Assembly: GCA_964530005.1 (NCBI GenBank)
Contig: CAZGZD010000015.1
Location: 1 to 24,422 of the forward strand
Length of the DNA stretch: 24,422 bases
Direction: 5' to 3'
DNA from: CAZGZD01 sp964530005
Lineage (GTDB): Bacteria > Patescibacteriota > Microgenomatia > UBA1406 > GWC2-37-13
In this document: positions 14,841-22,968 of the stretch, piece after piece
Layout: every line of letters starts with the position of its first letter
Numbering within the stretch: the first letter of the stretch is position 1
Notes under the pieces: generated by a model
The model's database searches: none
Told to the model about the DNA's origin: nothing
Seen by the model: only the letters and a program-made list of their open reading frames with translations
Program-made: the position numbers and the translations under genes

Positions 14841-15272
14841 ATGAAAAAAGAAATTATCGTCGCTATTGTATTGGGTATTGTCTTTGGACTGGTTGTTGCT
14901 GGTGTGATGGTCTTTAAGACGATTAATTTTGGTGGTCGCTCCCGGCAGGTTGTGGGGAATAGTCCCAGCATATCGCCAGTACTCGTGAACGATTTGAATA
15001 AGATAAAAGTTCTTGAGATCACAGAACCACAAGATCTGCAACTTTTTGATAAAAAAACTATAAAGATCAAAGGAAAGGCTGGTCGCAATGACCTCGTTGT
15101 CATTTCTTCTCAAGTGAAGGATATTACATTTCGGAATAAAAATGAGAATTTTTCGGTAGATTTTCCACTTGCTTTGGGTGAAAACACAATACTTATTACT
15201 GTCTATCCAAAAAATGCACAAATTAGCGCGCAAGAGAAGAGTATAGTAGTTTATTATCTTGACGAACAATGA
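14841..15272 (+). CDS. Membrane-anchored Ig-like domain protein, unknown function
   Basis: The 143-residue product begins MKKE and has one hydrophobic span (about 5-26), then a short Ser/Pro linker and a single beta-rich domain (about 50-140). Segments such as KTIKIKGKAGRNDLVVISS and SVDFPLALGENTILITVY have the pattern of bacterial Ig-like domains (tkGtA...ttv..n...F...v.L..G.N.I.V). It is therefore probably exported and anchored in the cytoplasmic membrane, or a signal-anchored surface protein. The specific family is not recognised. It follows nnrD by 18 bases and overlaps the next gene by ATGA, so those two are coupled. No Shine-Dalgarno is present. Confidence 0.78.
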   Translation: MKKEIIVAIVLGIVFGLVVAGVMVFKTINFGGRSRQVVGNSPSISPVLVNDLNKIKVLEITEPQDLQLFDKKTIKIKGKAGRNDLVVISSQVKDITFRNKNENFSVDFPLALGENTILITVYPKNAQISAQEKSIVVYYLDEQ

Positions 15273-15964
15273 AAAAAATAGGACTTATACATCTCCTGTC
15301 TCTTTTGATCTTTGTGACCGTCGTGTCTGGTGTCGTGGCACAAACCACATCAACTGATTCGGCAGGTCGTAAATCAAAAGAAGTGGAGCAGCTTAAAGAA
15401 AAGATAGCGCAGAAAGTGGCAAACATTGTGAAGAAAGACACTAAAGCGTATGCAGGATATGTGCAAGAGATAAAAGGCAAGACGATAAAAATAAAAGGCA
15501 CGAGTGATACCGTAGTTACTCAGATTGAGACCGATGATGTGCTTACAAAGTATTTTCAGATCGGTACTGTTGAAAAAAAAGACGCTGATTTTAAAGATAT
15601 AGAAAAGGGAGATTACATCATCATTTCAGGTCCACGCGATGCTGAGAAGGTAAATGCAAATACTATCTATATTGATACGCCTTACTCAGTTGGTTCGGGA
15701 AAGATCACTGAGGTGGACTCGGCGGCAAATACTATTCGAGTGGTGACGCTTGATCGAGCGGATTTAATACTTGATATTGAGACGACAACAACACTTCAAA
15801 TTATGGATAGCAAGACCCTTGAACTCGGTAAACTTGGACTTTCTAAGATCAAAATCGGGGATACGGTGCATTTTGCATTCAAAAGATTAGAAACTCCAAA
15901 CAAAGACAAAAAGTATACAGCGGGTAAAATTGTTCTCATACCTCAAGAATTTTTTGAGAAATAA
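15269..15964 (+). CDS. Secreted DUF5666-like beta-repeat protein
   Basis: The 231-residue product has a classical signal peptide (MKKIG, hydrophobic core to about residue 22, likely cleavage after VVA near 24). A charged, Lys-rich helical stretch follows (about 35-58). Then come two similar beta-rich units: AYAGYVQEIKGKTIKIKG near 61-78 and GSGKITEVDSAANTIRVVTL near 142-161. This pattern (G.I..V.g.titv....) resembles DUF5666-type small barrels in exported proteins; that is a resemblance, not a firm family call. No cysteine is present, so it is not a lipoprotein. It is coupled to the upstream Ig-like gene by ATGA and lies 25 bases before secA, but secA is probably transcribed separately. Confidence 0.75.
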   Translation: MKKIGLIHLLSLLIFVTVVSGVVAQTTSTDSAGRKSKEVEQLKEKIAQKVANIVKKDTKAYAGYVQEIKGKTIKIKGTSDTVVTQIETDDVLTKYFQIGTVEKKDADFKDIEKGDYIIISGPRDAEKVNANTIYIDTPYSVGSGKITEVDSAANTIRVVTLDRADLILDIETTTTLQIMDSKTLELGKLGLSKIKIGDTVHFAFKRLETPNKDKKYTAGKIVLIPQEFFEK

Positions 15965-15972
15965 TTAGTTTT

Positions 15973-15981
15973 TAGTATTTT
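15973..15981 (+). promoter_or_regulatory. -10-like sequence before secA
   Basis: TAGTAT (15973-15978) or TATTTT (15976-15981) lies 8-11 bases before the secA ATG in an AT-rich 25-base gap. The match to consensus is weak. Confidence 0.3.
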
Positions 15982-15989
15982 AAACTTCT

Positions 15990-18830
15990 ATGATTGGTGG
16001 GTTTTTTAAGAAATTTCTTGATTTCAATAAGAAGCAGCTTGACACGATACAGAAAAGAGTCGACGAGGTCAATAAGCTTGAGGATAAGGCCAGGCGTCTT
16101 CAAGACGCGGATTTTGCCCTTGAGACGGCAAGACTCAAAAAAGATATTCAGGTGGGTACTGCGACACTTGACGCGTCTCTTCCATGGGCATTTGCACTAG
16201 TTCGTGAGGCATCCAGACGAACTTTGGGACTGAGGCACTTTGACGTGCAGCTTACAGCAGCTGTAGCGCTTTATGAGGGGCGTGTCACTGAGATGAGAAC
16301 CGGTGAGGGTAAGACATTGTCCGCGACACCAGCTCTTTATCTTCGGGCACTCACAGGTCGTGGCACACATCTTGTGACAGTCAATGATTATTTAGCCCGC
16401 CGGGATGCTGGTTGGATGGGTGGAATATTCAGCCTTCTTGGAATGACGACTTCATCGATCATATCGGGCCAGTCATTTATCTATGATCCGGATTATAAAG
16501 ATTCAGATTTAGTCGATTGGCGTCTGGCAAATCTTCGACCCGTTGATCGTCCTGAGGCCTATAAAGCAGATATTACATATGGCATAAATAGCGAGTTCGG
16601 ATTTGATTACCTCAGAGACAACATGGCCAACGAGCCCAGTGAGCTGGCTCAGCGAGGTTATTATTTTGCAATTATCGATGAGGCAGACTCAGTACTTATC
16701 GATGAAGCTCGCACGCCTCACATCATATCGGCTCCATTTGATGAGGATACTTCAAAGTATTATCAGTATCCGAAGATTGTCGGTGCGCTTGATCCAAAGA
16801 CTCATTATATAGTCGATGAGAAGCTCAGAACTGCTAATCTGACTGAAGAGGGAATCACTCAAATTGAGAAGATCCTTGGGGTAACTAACATCTATGAGAA
16901 AGATTTTAATACTCTTTTTCATATCGAAGCAGCGCTTCGTGCCGAGACTCTCTATAAGAATGATAAGGATTATATTGTGAGAGATGGCGAGGTCGTGATT
17001 GTGGATGAGTTTACAGGGCGGCTTCTTACGGGTCGACGTTTCTCGGAAGGTATTCATCAGGCTATTGAGGCGAAAGAAGGAGTAGCTATTCAGCGGGAGT
17101 CCAAGAATTTAGCTACTGTGTCTTTGCAGAATTATTTCCGTATGTATGAGCATTTGAGCGGAATGACGGGTACGGCAGCGACAGAGGCAGCTGAATTTGC
17201 AAAGATTTATAATCTTGAAGTTGTGATAATTCCAACCCATAGACCGCTTGTTCGTGAGGATGGGGCTGATCTTATCTACAAGACAGAGCGGGGGAAATTC
17301 TTGGCCGTAGCCGCCGAGATTGCTGAAAACTATAAAGTAGGGCGCCCAGTACTCATTGGTACGACATCGATTGCAAAGAATGAATATCTGTCAAAGCTTC
17401 TTACTCAAAAAAATATCCCTCACAAGCTTCTCAATGCCAAAAATCACACAGAAGAGGCAGCGATCATCGCCAATGCTGGTCGTCGTCATGCTGTGACCGT
17501 CGCAACCAATGTAGCAGGACGGGGAGTAGACATAATTCTTGGCGGCGAGCCACCCAACAAGTATGAAATAAATATGTCAAATAAGAAAGAAGTGGCTGAA
17601 TTTGACAAAAAAATGCTCAAATGGCAGGAGGAGCATGATGATGTGGTGGCGCTTGGAGGTCTGTATGTCATTGGCACTGAACGCCACGAATCTCGCCGTA
17701 TAGATAATCAGCTTCGGGGCCGCGCGGGTCGCCAAGGTGATCCAGGTCGCACCACATTCTATGTATCTCTTGAGGACGATCTGATGCGCATTTTCGGTGG
17801 TGAGCAGATCACAAAGATTATGAATGTTTTCAAATTCCCAGAGGACCAGCCTTTGACACACTCAATGGTCTCAAAGGCGATAGAGGGCGCACAATCAAAA
17901 GTCGAAGGCTTCAACTTTGATACTCGTAAAAACCTTGTTGAGTATGATGATGTGCTTAATAAGCAACGTGAGATAATCTATACACTTCGACGTAAAATAT
18001 TAGAACTGCCTGAGAAAGATTCTGTAGAATTTAAAAAAACTGTGCTTGACACATTTGATGAGGAGGTCACGGCACTTATCACATCAGGCGCACCAGATGA
18101 TTCGGAAGATGATAGTAAAGTCGCAGCACGACTTGAAGCAGAACTCAATCTTATCACCAATGTTCCTCATGCCAAAATCAGCGCCTACGTCAAAGCAAAA
18201 GATTGGGGTGGTCTTATAGAGTATGTCAAGGATGTTGTTAACAAAGAGTATAGCGCTCGAGAAAAACAGATTGGTGTTGAGCTGTGGTCGGGCATAGTGA
18301 GATCTCTATTCTTATCAACTGTTGACAAGTATTGGACAGAGCATCTGACTGCTATCGATTCTCTTCGAGAGGGGATTGGGCTTCGAGCATATGCCCAGCT
18401 TGATCCGCTGGTACAGTACAAAAATGAGGCATTTACGATGTTTGAGCAGCTTATAGGAGACATTGATTTTGAGGTGACACGCCGCATACTTCGAGTTCAG
18501 GTGGATATTGCTCGCGATGAGGCGCAGCACGAACATCACCACCACCACCACGCAGAGAATAAGAAGCTTGAGTATCAGTCAGCAGCTGCAATAGACCCTT
18601 ATAAAAAAAAGCGCGAGAAGCAAATCACATCCTCCCCTACCTCAAAAGATTTAACGACGTCTAAGAAATCAGATGCCAAAAAGGATTCTTCGAGTGAACT
18701 ATTGCAGTCAATGGGAATTACGGTGACTCCCCCTGGTGTCACAAAAACTAAACTTGGTCGCAATGATCCTTGTTGGTGTGGATCCGGTCGCAAATTCAAA
18801 AAATGTCATTATCCCCAACTCCCTGGATGA
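15990..18830 (+). CDS. secA: Protein translocase ATPase SecA
   Basis: SecA is the motor that pushes preproteins through SecYEG. The 946-residue protein has all major landmarks: MRTGEGKT Walker A at 102-109, the FDYLRDNM segment, IIDEADSVLIDEARTPHIIS Walker B, GMTGTAATEAAEF, VAGRGVDIILGG and RGRAGRQGDPGRTTFYVSLEDDLMRIFG, then the helical scaffold and wing. The tail holds a run of six His (849-854), a Lys/Ser-rich linker and a SEC-C zinc motif with Cys928, Cys930, Cys939 and His940, used in other bacteria for SecB or ribosome binding. Its last 35 coding bases overlap the convergent helicase gene. There is no Shine-Dalgarno. Envelope genes immediately upstream include likely SecA clients. Confidence 0.98.
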   Translation: MIGGFFKKFLDFNKKQLDTIQKRVDEVNKLEDKARRLQDADFALETARLKKDIQVGTATLDASLPWAFALVREASRRTLGLRHFDVQLTAAVALYEGRVTEMRTGEGKTLSATPALYLRALTGRGTHLVTVNDYLARRDAGWMGGIFSLLGMTTSSIISGQSFIYDPDYKDSDLVDWRLANLRPVDRPEAYKADITYGINSEFGFDYLRDNMANEPSELAQRGYYFAIIDEADSVLIDEARTPHIISAPFDEDTSKYYQYPKIVGALDPKTHYIVDEKLRTANLTEEGITQIEKILGVTNIYEKDFNTLFHIEAALRAETLYKNDKDYIVRDGEVVIVDEFTGRLLTGRRFSEGIHQAIEAKEGVAIQRESKNLATVSLQNYFRMYEHLSGMTGTAATEAAEFAKIYNLEVVIIPTHRPLVREDGADLIYKTERGKFLAVAAEIAENYKVGRPVLIGTTSIAKNEYLSKLLTQKNIPHKLLNAKNHTEEAAIIANAGRRHAVTVATNVAGRGVDIILGGEPPNKYEINMSNKKEVAEFDKKMLKWQEEHDDVVALGGLYVIGTERHESRRIDNQLRGRAGRQGDPGRTTFYVSLEDDLMRIFGGEQITKIMNVFKFPEDQPLTHSMVSKAIEGAQSKVEGFNFDTRKNLVEYDDVLNKQREIIYTLRRKILELPEKDSVEFKKTVLDTFDEEVTALITSGAPDDSEDDSKVAARLEAELNLITNVPHAKISAYVKAKDWGGLIEYVKDVVNKEYSAREKQIGVELWSGIVRSLFLSTVDKYWTEHLTAIDSLREGIGLRAYAQLDPLVQYKNEAFTMFEQLIGDIDFEVTRRILRVQVDIARDEAQHEHHHHHHAENKKLEYQSAAAIDPYKKKREKQITSSPTSKDLTTSKKSDAKKDSSSELLQSMGITVTPPGVTKTKLGRNDPCWCGSGRKFKKCHYPQLPG

Positions 18831-20595
18831 TTTCAGAATCTTCATCATATATAAATCGTGATTTCATTGAATATGTTCGTTTGCCGAAGATGAAACGCCG
18901 CCTAGTATAGGTAATATATAGATGTCGTTTAGCGCGAGTGATGCCTACATAAAAAAGCCTTCTCTCCTCCTCAAGTTGAAAATAATCATCAATCGCACGG
19001 GAATGTGGTAGGATTCCATCCTCAAGCCCGACAATGAATACTACATCAAACTCAAGTCCTTTGGCGCCATGAAGCGTCATGAGTCTTACAGTTGATGGCG
19101 AATGATCTGCTTTCTTTTCTTTCTCAAAGTACTCAGACTCAACAAGCGCTACTTGCTCAAGGAACTCAATGATATTGGGGAATGCGACTGCAACGGACTT
19201 AAGCTCCTTGATATTCTCAAGTCGAGTGTAGTCTTCAGCATCATCTGGGTGATAAAGATCAAGGTAGCCTGTTGCAGCAAATATCTGATCCATCAGGTCA
19301 CTTGTGTTGTGAGTCTCTACACTATCTTTGGCCTTTTGATAGTATTCTCGGAATTTGTCCCACCGGCGCTTACCCAATTTTTTGATCCGGTCTGTCGCGA
19401 CAGTGTCTGCTGGATTGATAAGTAGCCTGAGATAGGCAAGTACATCTTTGATCTCACGGCGCTCGTAGAAGCGAGTACCCCCGACTAATATATACGGAGT
19501 ACCCCAGTGCAAAAATGCCTCTTCTATCACGCGTGATTGAGCATTGGTCCGGTAGAGTACAGCGTATGTCTCATTCTCCCCTACCTGTTTAATACGATTG
19601 ATCTCAGATGCAATAAAAAGCGCTTCTTGTTGCTCATCTTCTGCTTCATGGTAGATGATGTCTGTACCTTCTTTGTTTTTGGTGTAGAGCTTGAGAATTG
19701 GATGACGTGTGTTTTTGGATATTACACCATACGCAAAATCCAGTATTTTTTGAGTAGATCTATAGTTTTGTTCAAGATGAAATGTGCGTGACCCTTCAAA
19801 ATCAGTTTTGAATTTTTCCAGATTCCCGATATCAGCGCCTCTCCAGGAATATATACTTTGAGAAAAATCCCCCACGATTGTTACATTTTTCTCTTTTTCA
19901 CCCAGTAGCCGTGTCAGAATATATTGAGCGACATTTGTATCCTGAAACTCATCAACAAGTATGTACTTATAGATTCTGTGATACTTGTCCAGTATGTTTT
20001 TATTGAGTGTGAGGAGCTCAATTGTGCGAATCAAAAGATCATCAAAGTCCACCGCATTATTTTGCTTGAGGTATTTTTGATACAGTTTGTAGACGGTCGC
20101 GACATCTGAGGCTGTGTAGTCAGAAAAGACACTTGAGTACTGAGCCGGGGATATTAACTCATTCTTGGCGGCCGAGATACGATTTGAAAAATAAGAGGGA
20201 GTGAATTTGGTAATTACTGATTCTTTAATACACTTTTTAATAAGTGCTCGCGAATCATCTTCATCATAGATGACAAATGATCTGGGAAGCCCAATATGCA
20301 CACCGTCAATCCGAAGAAGTCGTGCGCAAAATGAGTGGAATGTACCAACATATGCGAGTGTGCCGCGTGAGGTGCCTATTCTTTTTTTCATCTCGGCAGC
20401 AGCTTTGTTGGTGAATGTGATCATGATTATGTTCTCAGCTTTTATATTATGATTTATAATCATGTTTAGTACTTTACGAACGAGCACCTGGGTTTTGCCG
20501 GATCCAGCACCGGCTAAGATGATTGAGGGACCCTTGATATGCTCAACAGCTTGTTTTTGTTCCGGATTCAAATTCTTGAATACATCATCGTGCAT
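18796..20595 (-). CDS. UvrD/PcrA/Rep-family DNA helicase (short)
   Basis: This superfamily 1A 3'-5' DNA helicase is probably active in repair and replication-fork upkeep. The 599-residue product has LNPEQKQAV (Q motif, 9-17), AGAGSGKT (Walker A, 28-35), TFTNKAAAEMKKR (Ia), VDEFQDTNVAQ (II, near 214), SQSIYSWRGAD (III), LEQNYRST (IV), VRLMTLHGAKGLEFDVVF (V) and EERRLFYVGITRAKRHLYI (VI). It ends about 40 residues after motif VI, so it lacks the C-terminal extension of PcrA/UvrD (usually 700 or more residues). That extension carries the RNA-polymerase and UvrB contacts in other bacteria. UvrD, PcrA and Rep cannot be told apart from sequence alone. The 3' end overlaps secA by 35 bases and the start is 8 bases after a TATAAT. 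Confidence 0.94.
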   Translation of the reverse strand: MHDDVFKNLNPEQKQAVEHIKGPSIILAGAGSGKTQVLVRKVLNMIINHNIKAENIIMITFTNKAAAEMKKRIGTSRGTLAYVGTFHSFCARLLRIDGVHIGLPRSFVIYDEDDSRALIKKCIKESVITKFTPSYFSNRISAAKNELISPAQYSSVFSDYTASDVATVYKLYQKYLKQNNAVDFDDLLIRTIELLTLNKNILDKYHRIYKYILVDEFQDTNVAQYILTRLLGEKEKNVTIVGDFSQSIYSWRGADIGNLEKFKTDFEGSRTFHLEQNYRSTQKILDFAYGVISKNTRHPILKLYTKNKEGTDIIYHEAEDEQQEALFIASEINRIKQVGENETYAVLYRTNAQSRVIEEAFLHWGTPYILVGGTRFYERREIKDVLAYLRLLINPADTVATDRIKKLGKRRWDKFREYYQKAKDSVETHNTSDLMDQIFAATGYLDLYHPDDAEDYTRLENIKELKSVAVAFPNIIEFLEQVALVESEYFEKEKKADHSPSTVRLMTLHGAKGLEFDVVFIVGLEDGILPHSRAIDDYFQLEEERRLFYVGITRAKRHLYITYTRRRFIFGKRTYSMKSRFIYDEDSEIIQGVGDNDIF

Positions 20596-20599
20596 AGTC

Positions 20600-20611
20600 T
20601 ATAATTATAAT
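20600..20611. promoter_or_regulatory. Shared symmetric -10 region for the helicase gene and tpiA
   Basis: TATAATTATAAT gives two plus-strand TATAAT hexamers (20600-20605, 20606-20611; the second ends 11 bases before the tpiA ATG). TATAAT on the minus strand (20609-20604) ends 8 bases before the helicase ATG. The first ten bases are a perfect palindrome. Only 27 bases separate the two start codons. Confidence 0.6.
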
Positions 20612-20622
20612 TAATTCAAAGT

Positions 20623-21297
20623 ATGAAATACTTCATTGCAAACTGGAAGGCCAATAAAAATGAGAAAGAGGCAGATTCATGGGCTCAGTCATTCCTTGGA
20701 TTAATCGAAAAAGATGACGTGTTGCAAAAATCAATAGATAAGACAGAGATAGAGATAGTTGTGTGCCCACCCTTTCCTTTTATATCGACAGTCAAAAGCC
20801 TATTGAAAGAATCTAGTGTCAAGATAGGAGCTCAGGATATATCGTATTTTGGTGGTGGCGCTTATACAGGAGAAGTATCGGCCCGAATGCTGACAGGTGT
20901 GATTGACTACGTATTAGTTGGGCACAGTGAGAGGCGCCAGTACTTTCATGAAAAAGATTATACTATAGACCAGAAGGTCGCAAATGCGAAAGAGGCAGGA
21001 ATCGAGCCTATTCTTTGTGTTCGTGGCAATCATGATGTGATTCCAGGTGGCGTCGGGATAGTAGCGTATGAACCGGTGGAGGCCATAGGATCTGGAGCAA
21101 ATCAACCCGTCGAAAAGACTTTGGAGATGCGAAGTGGGCTACATATTGGGCGTGATACTGCTTTTTTGTATGGGGGTAGCGTAACAGAAGATAATGCCTT
21201 GGAATATGTGGGTCAAGATAAGATAGATGGACTTTTGGTTGGCGGAGCCTCCCTTGACCCAGGTCGCTTCTATAAGATAATAAATTCAGCTCTATGA
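20623..21297 (+). CDS. tpiA: Triosephosphate isomerase, short form
   Basis: This enzyme interconverts dihydroxyacetone phosphate and glyceraldehyde 3-phosphate in glycolysis. The 224-residue product has the catalytic residues Lys9 (ANWKAN), His101 (LVGHSERRQYF) and Glu150 (VAYEPVEAIG, loop 6), plus the phosphate-binding FLYGGSV near 176-182. It is shorter than ordinary bacterial TIM (about 250): after LCV at 131-133 only about 16 residues lead to the catalytic YEP, where other enzymes have a further helix. Archaeal TIMs show a similar shortening; that comparison is from memory. The start is 11 bases after TATAAT and there is no Shine-Dalgarno. It overlaps the LCP gene by ATGA, so the two are translationally coupled. 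Confidence 0.94.
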   Translation: MKYFIANWKANKNEKEADSWAQSFLGLIEKDDVLQKSIDKTEIEIVVCPPFPFISTVKSLLKESSVKIGAQDISYFGGGAYTGEVSARMLTGVIDYVLVGHSERRQYFHEKDYTIDQKVANAKEAGIEPILCVRGNHDVIPGGVGIVAYEPVEAIGSGANQPVEKTLEMRSGLHIGRDTAFLYGGSVTEDNALEYVGQDKIDGLLVGGASLDPGRFYKIINSAL

Positions 21298-22424
21298 CGA
21301 GTCGATTTGTGTCGAGACGACGTAAATACAACAGTTCTTCTTTATCCCCTGTAAATTCAAAGCCTACCCGAATAAAAAAAAGGTTGTTTCTCATACTTTT
21401 TCTTATTGTCGCTTTGGTTGTCTATACGGTTTATCCTTATTTTATATTTGTCACACGCACACTCAAGGTCTCGATTGTAAAGACTCTATTTACCTCCGGC
21501 GGTCTGCATATGGTCGCTGGGCAGATTAATTTCATTATTCTTGGAGTTCCGGGAGGGGATCATGATGGTCCAGATCTTACAGACTCTATCCTTGTTGCAA
21601 ACTATGATATTAAGAAGAACAGGCTTGTGACGATAGGCATACCTCGTGATGTATGGAGTGGTGCTTTGCAGGATAAAATTAACTCAGCATATGCTTATGG
21701 AAAAGCCAAAGGAGGAGTAAAGGGTGGTATCGCACTTGCAAAGGCCGAGGTTGGGGCAATAGTCGGTATGCCTATTCAATACGCTGTGGTTGTGAATTTC
21801 GATGGCTTCCACGAACTAATCGATACAATTGGCGGAGTAGATATTACGATTGACAGGACATTTACTGATCACAAGTTTCCAGTACCTGGTCGTGCAGACG
21901 ATACCTGTGGAAAAGACATAAAAGATGTAGAAAAGGAGGGTGAGATTGTTGATGCGCTGGTTGAGTATCCATGTCGCTTTGAGACTGTTACCTTTCACAG
22001 TGGGAATGCACATATGGATGGTGCGACTGCACTCAAATTCGTAAGATCCCGCAATGCAGAGGGTATTGAAGGAAGTGATTTTGCCAGGTCACAAAGACAG
22101 CAAAAAGTACTTGATGGTATGCAGCACAAGATAATAAAGCTTGTCAAGAGTCGAGACATTGGGCAGATGAGTCGAATCTATACAGCAATAAACTCAATAG
22201 TCGAGCGTGATGTTGATAATCAACAGATGGCTTCTCTCGTACGCACGATTTTTGTAAGACGAAATTTTTACCAAAAGAATTTTCACCTTGATCGAGATCT
22301 TTTTATCGTGCCAGATCTGTCTGTATACGGGCGCTACGTCTTAGTTCCTGAAAAAGGTCAGAATTCTATTCACTCTCATGTCTCATGTCTGCTTGATAAG
22401 GAAGACCAAGCCGCATGTAAGTAG
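21294..22424 (+). CDS. LytR-CpsA-Psr (LCP) family cell-wall protein
   Basis: LCP enzymes transfer lipid-linked glycopolymers onto peptidoglycan or other surface acceptors, acting outside the membrane. The 376-residue product has a basic cytoplasmic N-terminus and one membrane span (about 31-52), then the LCP domain: INFIILGVPG at 78-87, DLTDSILV at 94-101 with the metal-binding Asp pair, TIGIPRDVW at 113-121, KINSAYAYG at 128-136, VNFDGFHELIDTIGGVDI near 167-184, and the substrate-binding arginines in MDGATALKFVRSRN and GSDFARSQRQQ. Two cysteines in the middle insertion (DDTCGKD and YPCRFE) could form a disulfide, fitting the DsbA-like gene in this window. It is coupled to tpiA by ATGA and convergent with the next gene. 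Confidence 0.94.
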   Translation: MTSRFVSRRRKYNSSSLSPVNSKPTRIKKRLFLILFLIVALVVYTVYPYFIFVTRTLKVSIVKTLFTSGGLHMVAGQINFIILGVPGGDHDGPDLTDSILVANYDIKKNRLVTIGIPRDVWSGALQDKINSAYAYGKAKGGVKGGIALAKAEVGAIVGMPIQYAVVVNFDGFHELIDTIGGVDITIDRTFTDHKFPVPGRADDTCGKDIKDVEKEGEIVDALVEYPCRFETVTFHSGNAHMDGATALKFVRSRNAEGIEGSDFARSQRQQKVLDGMQHKIIKLVKSRDIGQMSRIYTAINSIVERDVDNQQMASLVRTIFVRRNFYQKNFHLDRDLFIVPDLSVYGRYVLVPEKGQNSIHSHVSCLLDKEDQAACK

Positions 22425-22434
22425 TTTTTTCAGC

Positions 22435-22932
22435 TTAAAAAACAAAAGCAAGAATAATAGCCACAAGCGATATACCTGCGAGAAGTAGGGTGTTTTGTAT
22501 ATATCCAGTGACTGGTGGTTGGGTGGTGACTGCGTCACTGGCTTCAGGTGTCGGAGAAGTACTTGTATCCAGGATGGTCTCGCCTCCTTTTTCAACACTC
22601 GATCCAGAATCTTGGGCAAGGATTGTCTCCTCTGCCGATGTCAGAGTAGGCTGATCAATCTGTGGGGTTGGAGTCGGGCTTTGTTTATTATTTTGGGCGG
22701 CCTCTGTGGTAGCGCTTTTTACCTCTTCTTTAATAGGGATAAGCTTGGTATACGTGACTGGGGCAAGTGAGGACTTCTGTGTCTGAACAACAGGTGATTT
22801 TGGCAGAATTTGTGTGGACTTGGGTTTTAGAAGATTAAATAGTAAAAATATAGAAAAGAGAATAAATATAACAACTATCGATATCAATACTATTCTCTTT
22901 GTGCCAGGGTTTCCAAGATCAATTTTTTTCAT
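22435..22932 (-). CDS. Surface protein with N-terminal span and C-terminal PPVTG sorting-like tail
   Basis: The 165-residue product has an N-terminal membrane span (about 15-35, RIVLISIVVIFILF), a long low-complexity linker rich in Ser, Thr, Pro, Gln and Glu (about 36-138), then PPVTG near 139-143 and a final hydrophobic stretch that ends the protein at LAFVF. No folded domain is apparent. The C-terminal layout resembles sortase signals (LPxTG, hydrophobic helix), but with Pro at position 1 and no basic tail. The gene two places upstream ends the same way. I do not recognise a family. TATACA ends 6 bases before ATG, so the message should be leaderless. It is convergent with the LCP gene with 10 bases between. 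Confidence 0.75.
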   Translation of the reverse strand: MKKIDLGNPGTKRIVLISIVVIFILFSIFLLFNLLKPKSTQILPKSPVVQTQKSSLAPVTYTKLIPIKEEVKSATTEAAQNNKQSPTPTPQIDQPTLTSAEETILAQDSGSSVEKGGETILDTSTSPTPEASDAVTTQPPVTGYIQNTLLLAGISLVAIILAFVF

Positions 22933-22938
22933 TTTTTT

Positions 22939-22944
22939 TGTATA
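22939..22944 (-). promoter_or_regulatory. -10 element of the 22932 gene
   Basis: On the minus strand TATACA (22944-22939) ends 6 bases before ATG, putting the predicted transcription start on the A of the start codon. A TTGACA upstream is 22 bases away, too far for a standard spacer. Confidence 0.4.
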
Positions 22945-22968
22945 TTTCTGCTATCTCTCAGTCAGTTG

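Noticed and set aside
18534..18551. Six-His run as a cloning-tag or vector artefact
   Set aside because: It is internal to a continuous SecA frame followed by an intact SEC-C tail, with native flanking sequence.
22422..22444. T-run and A-run between the LCP gene and the 22435 gene as a terminator
   Set aside because: The only pairing is T with A around a 6-base loop, with no GC stem; too weak to call.
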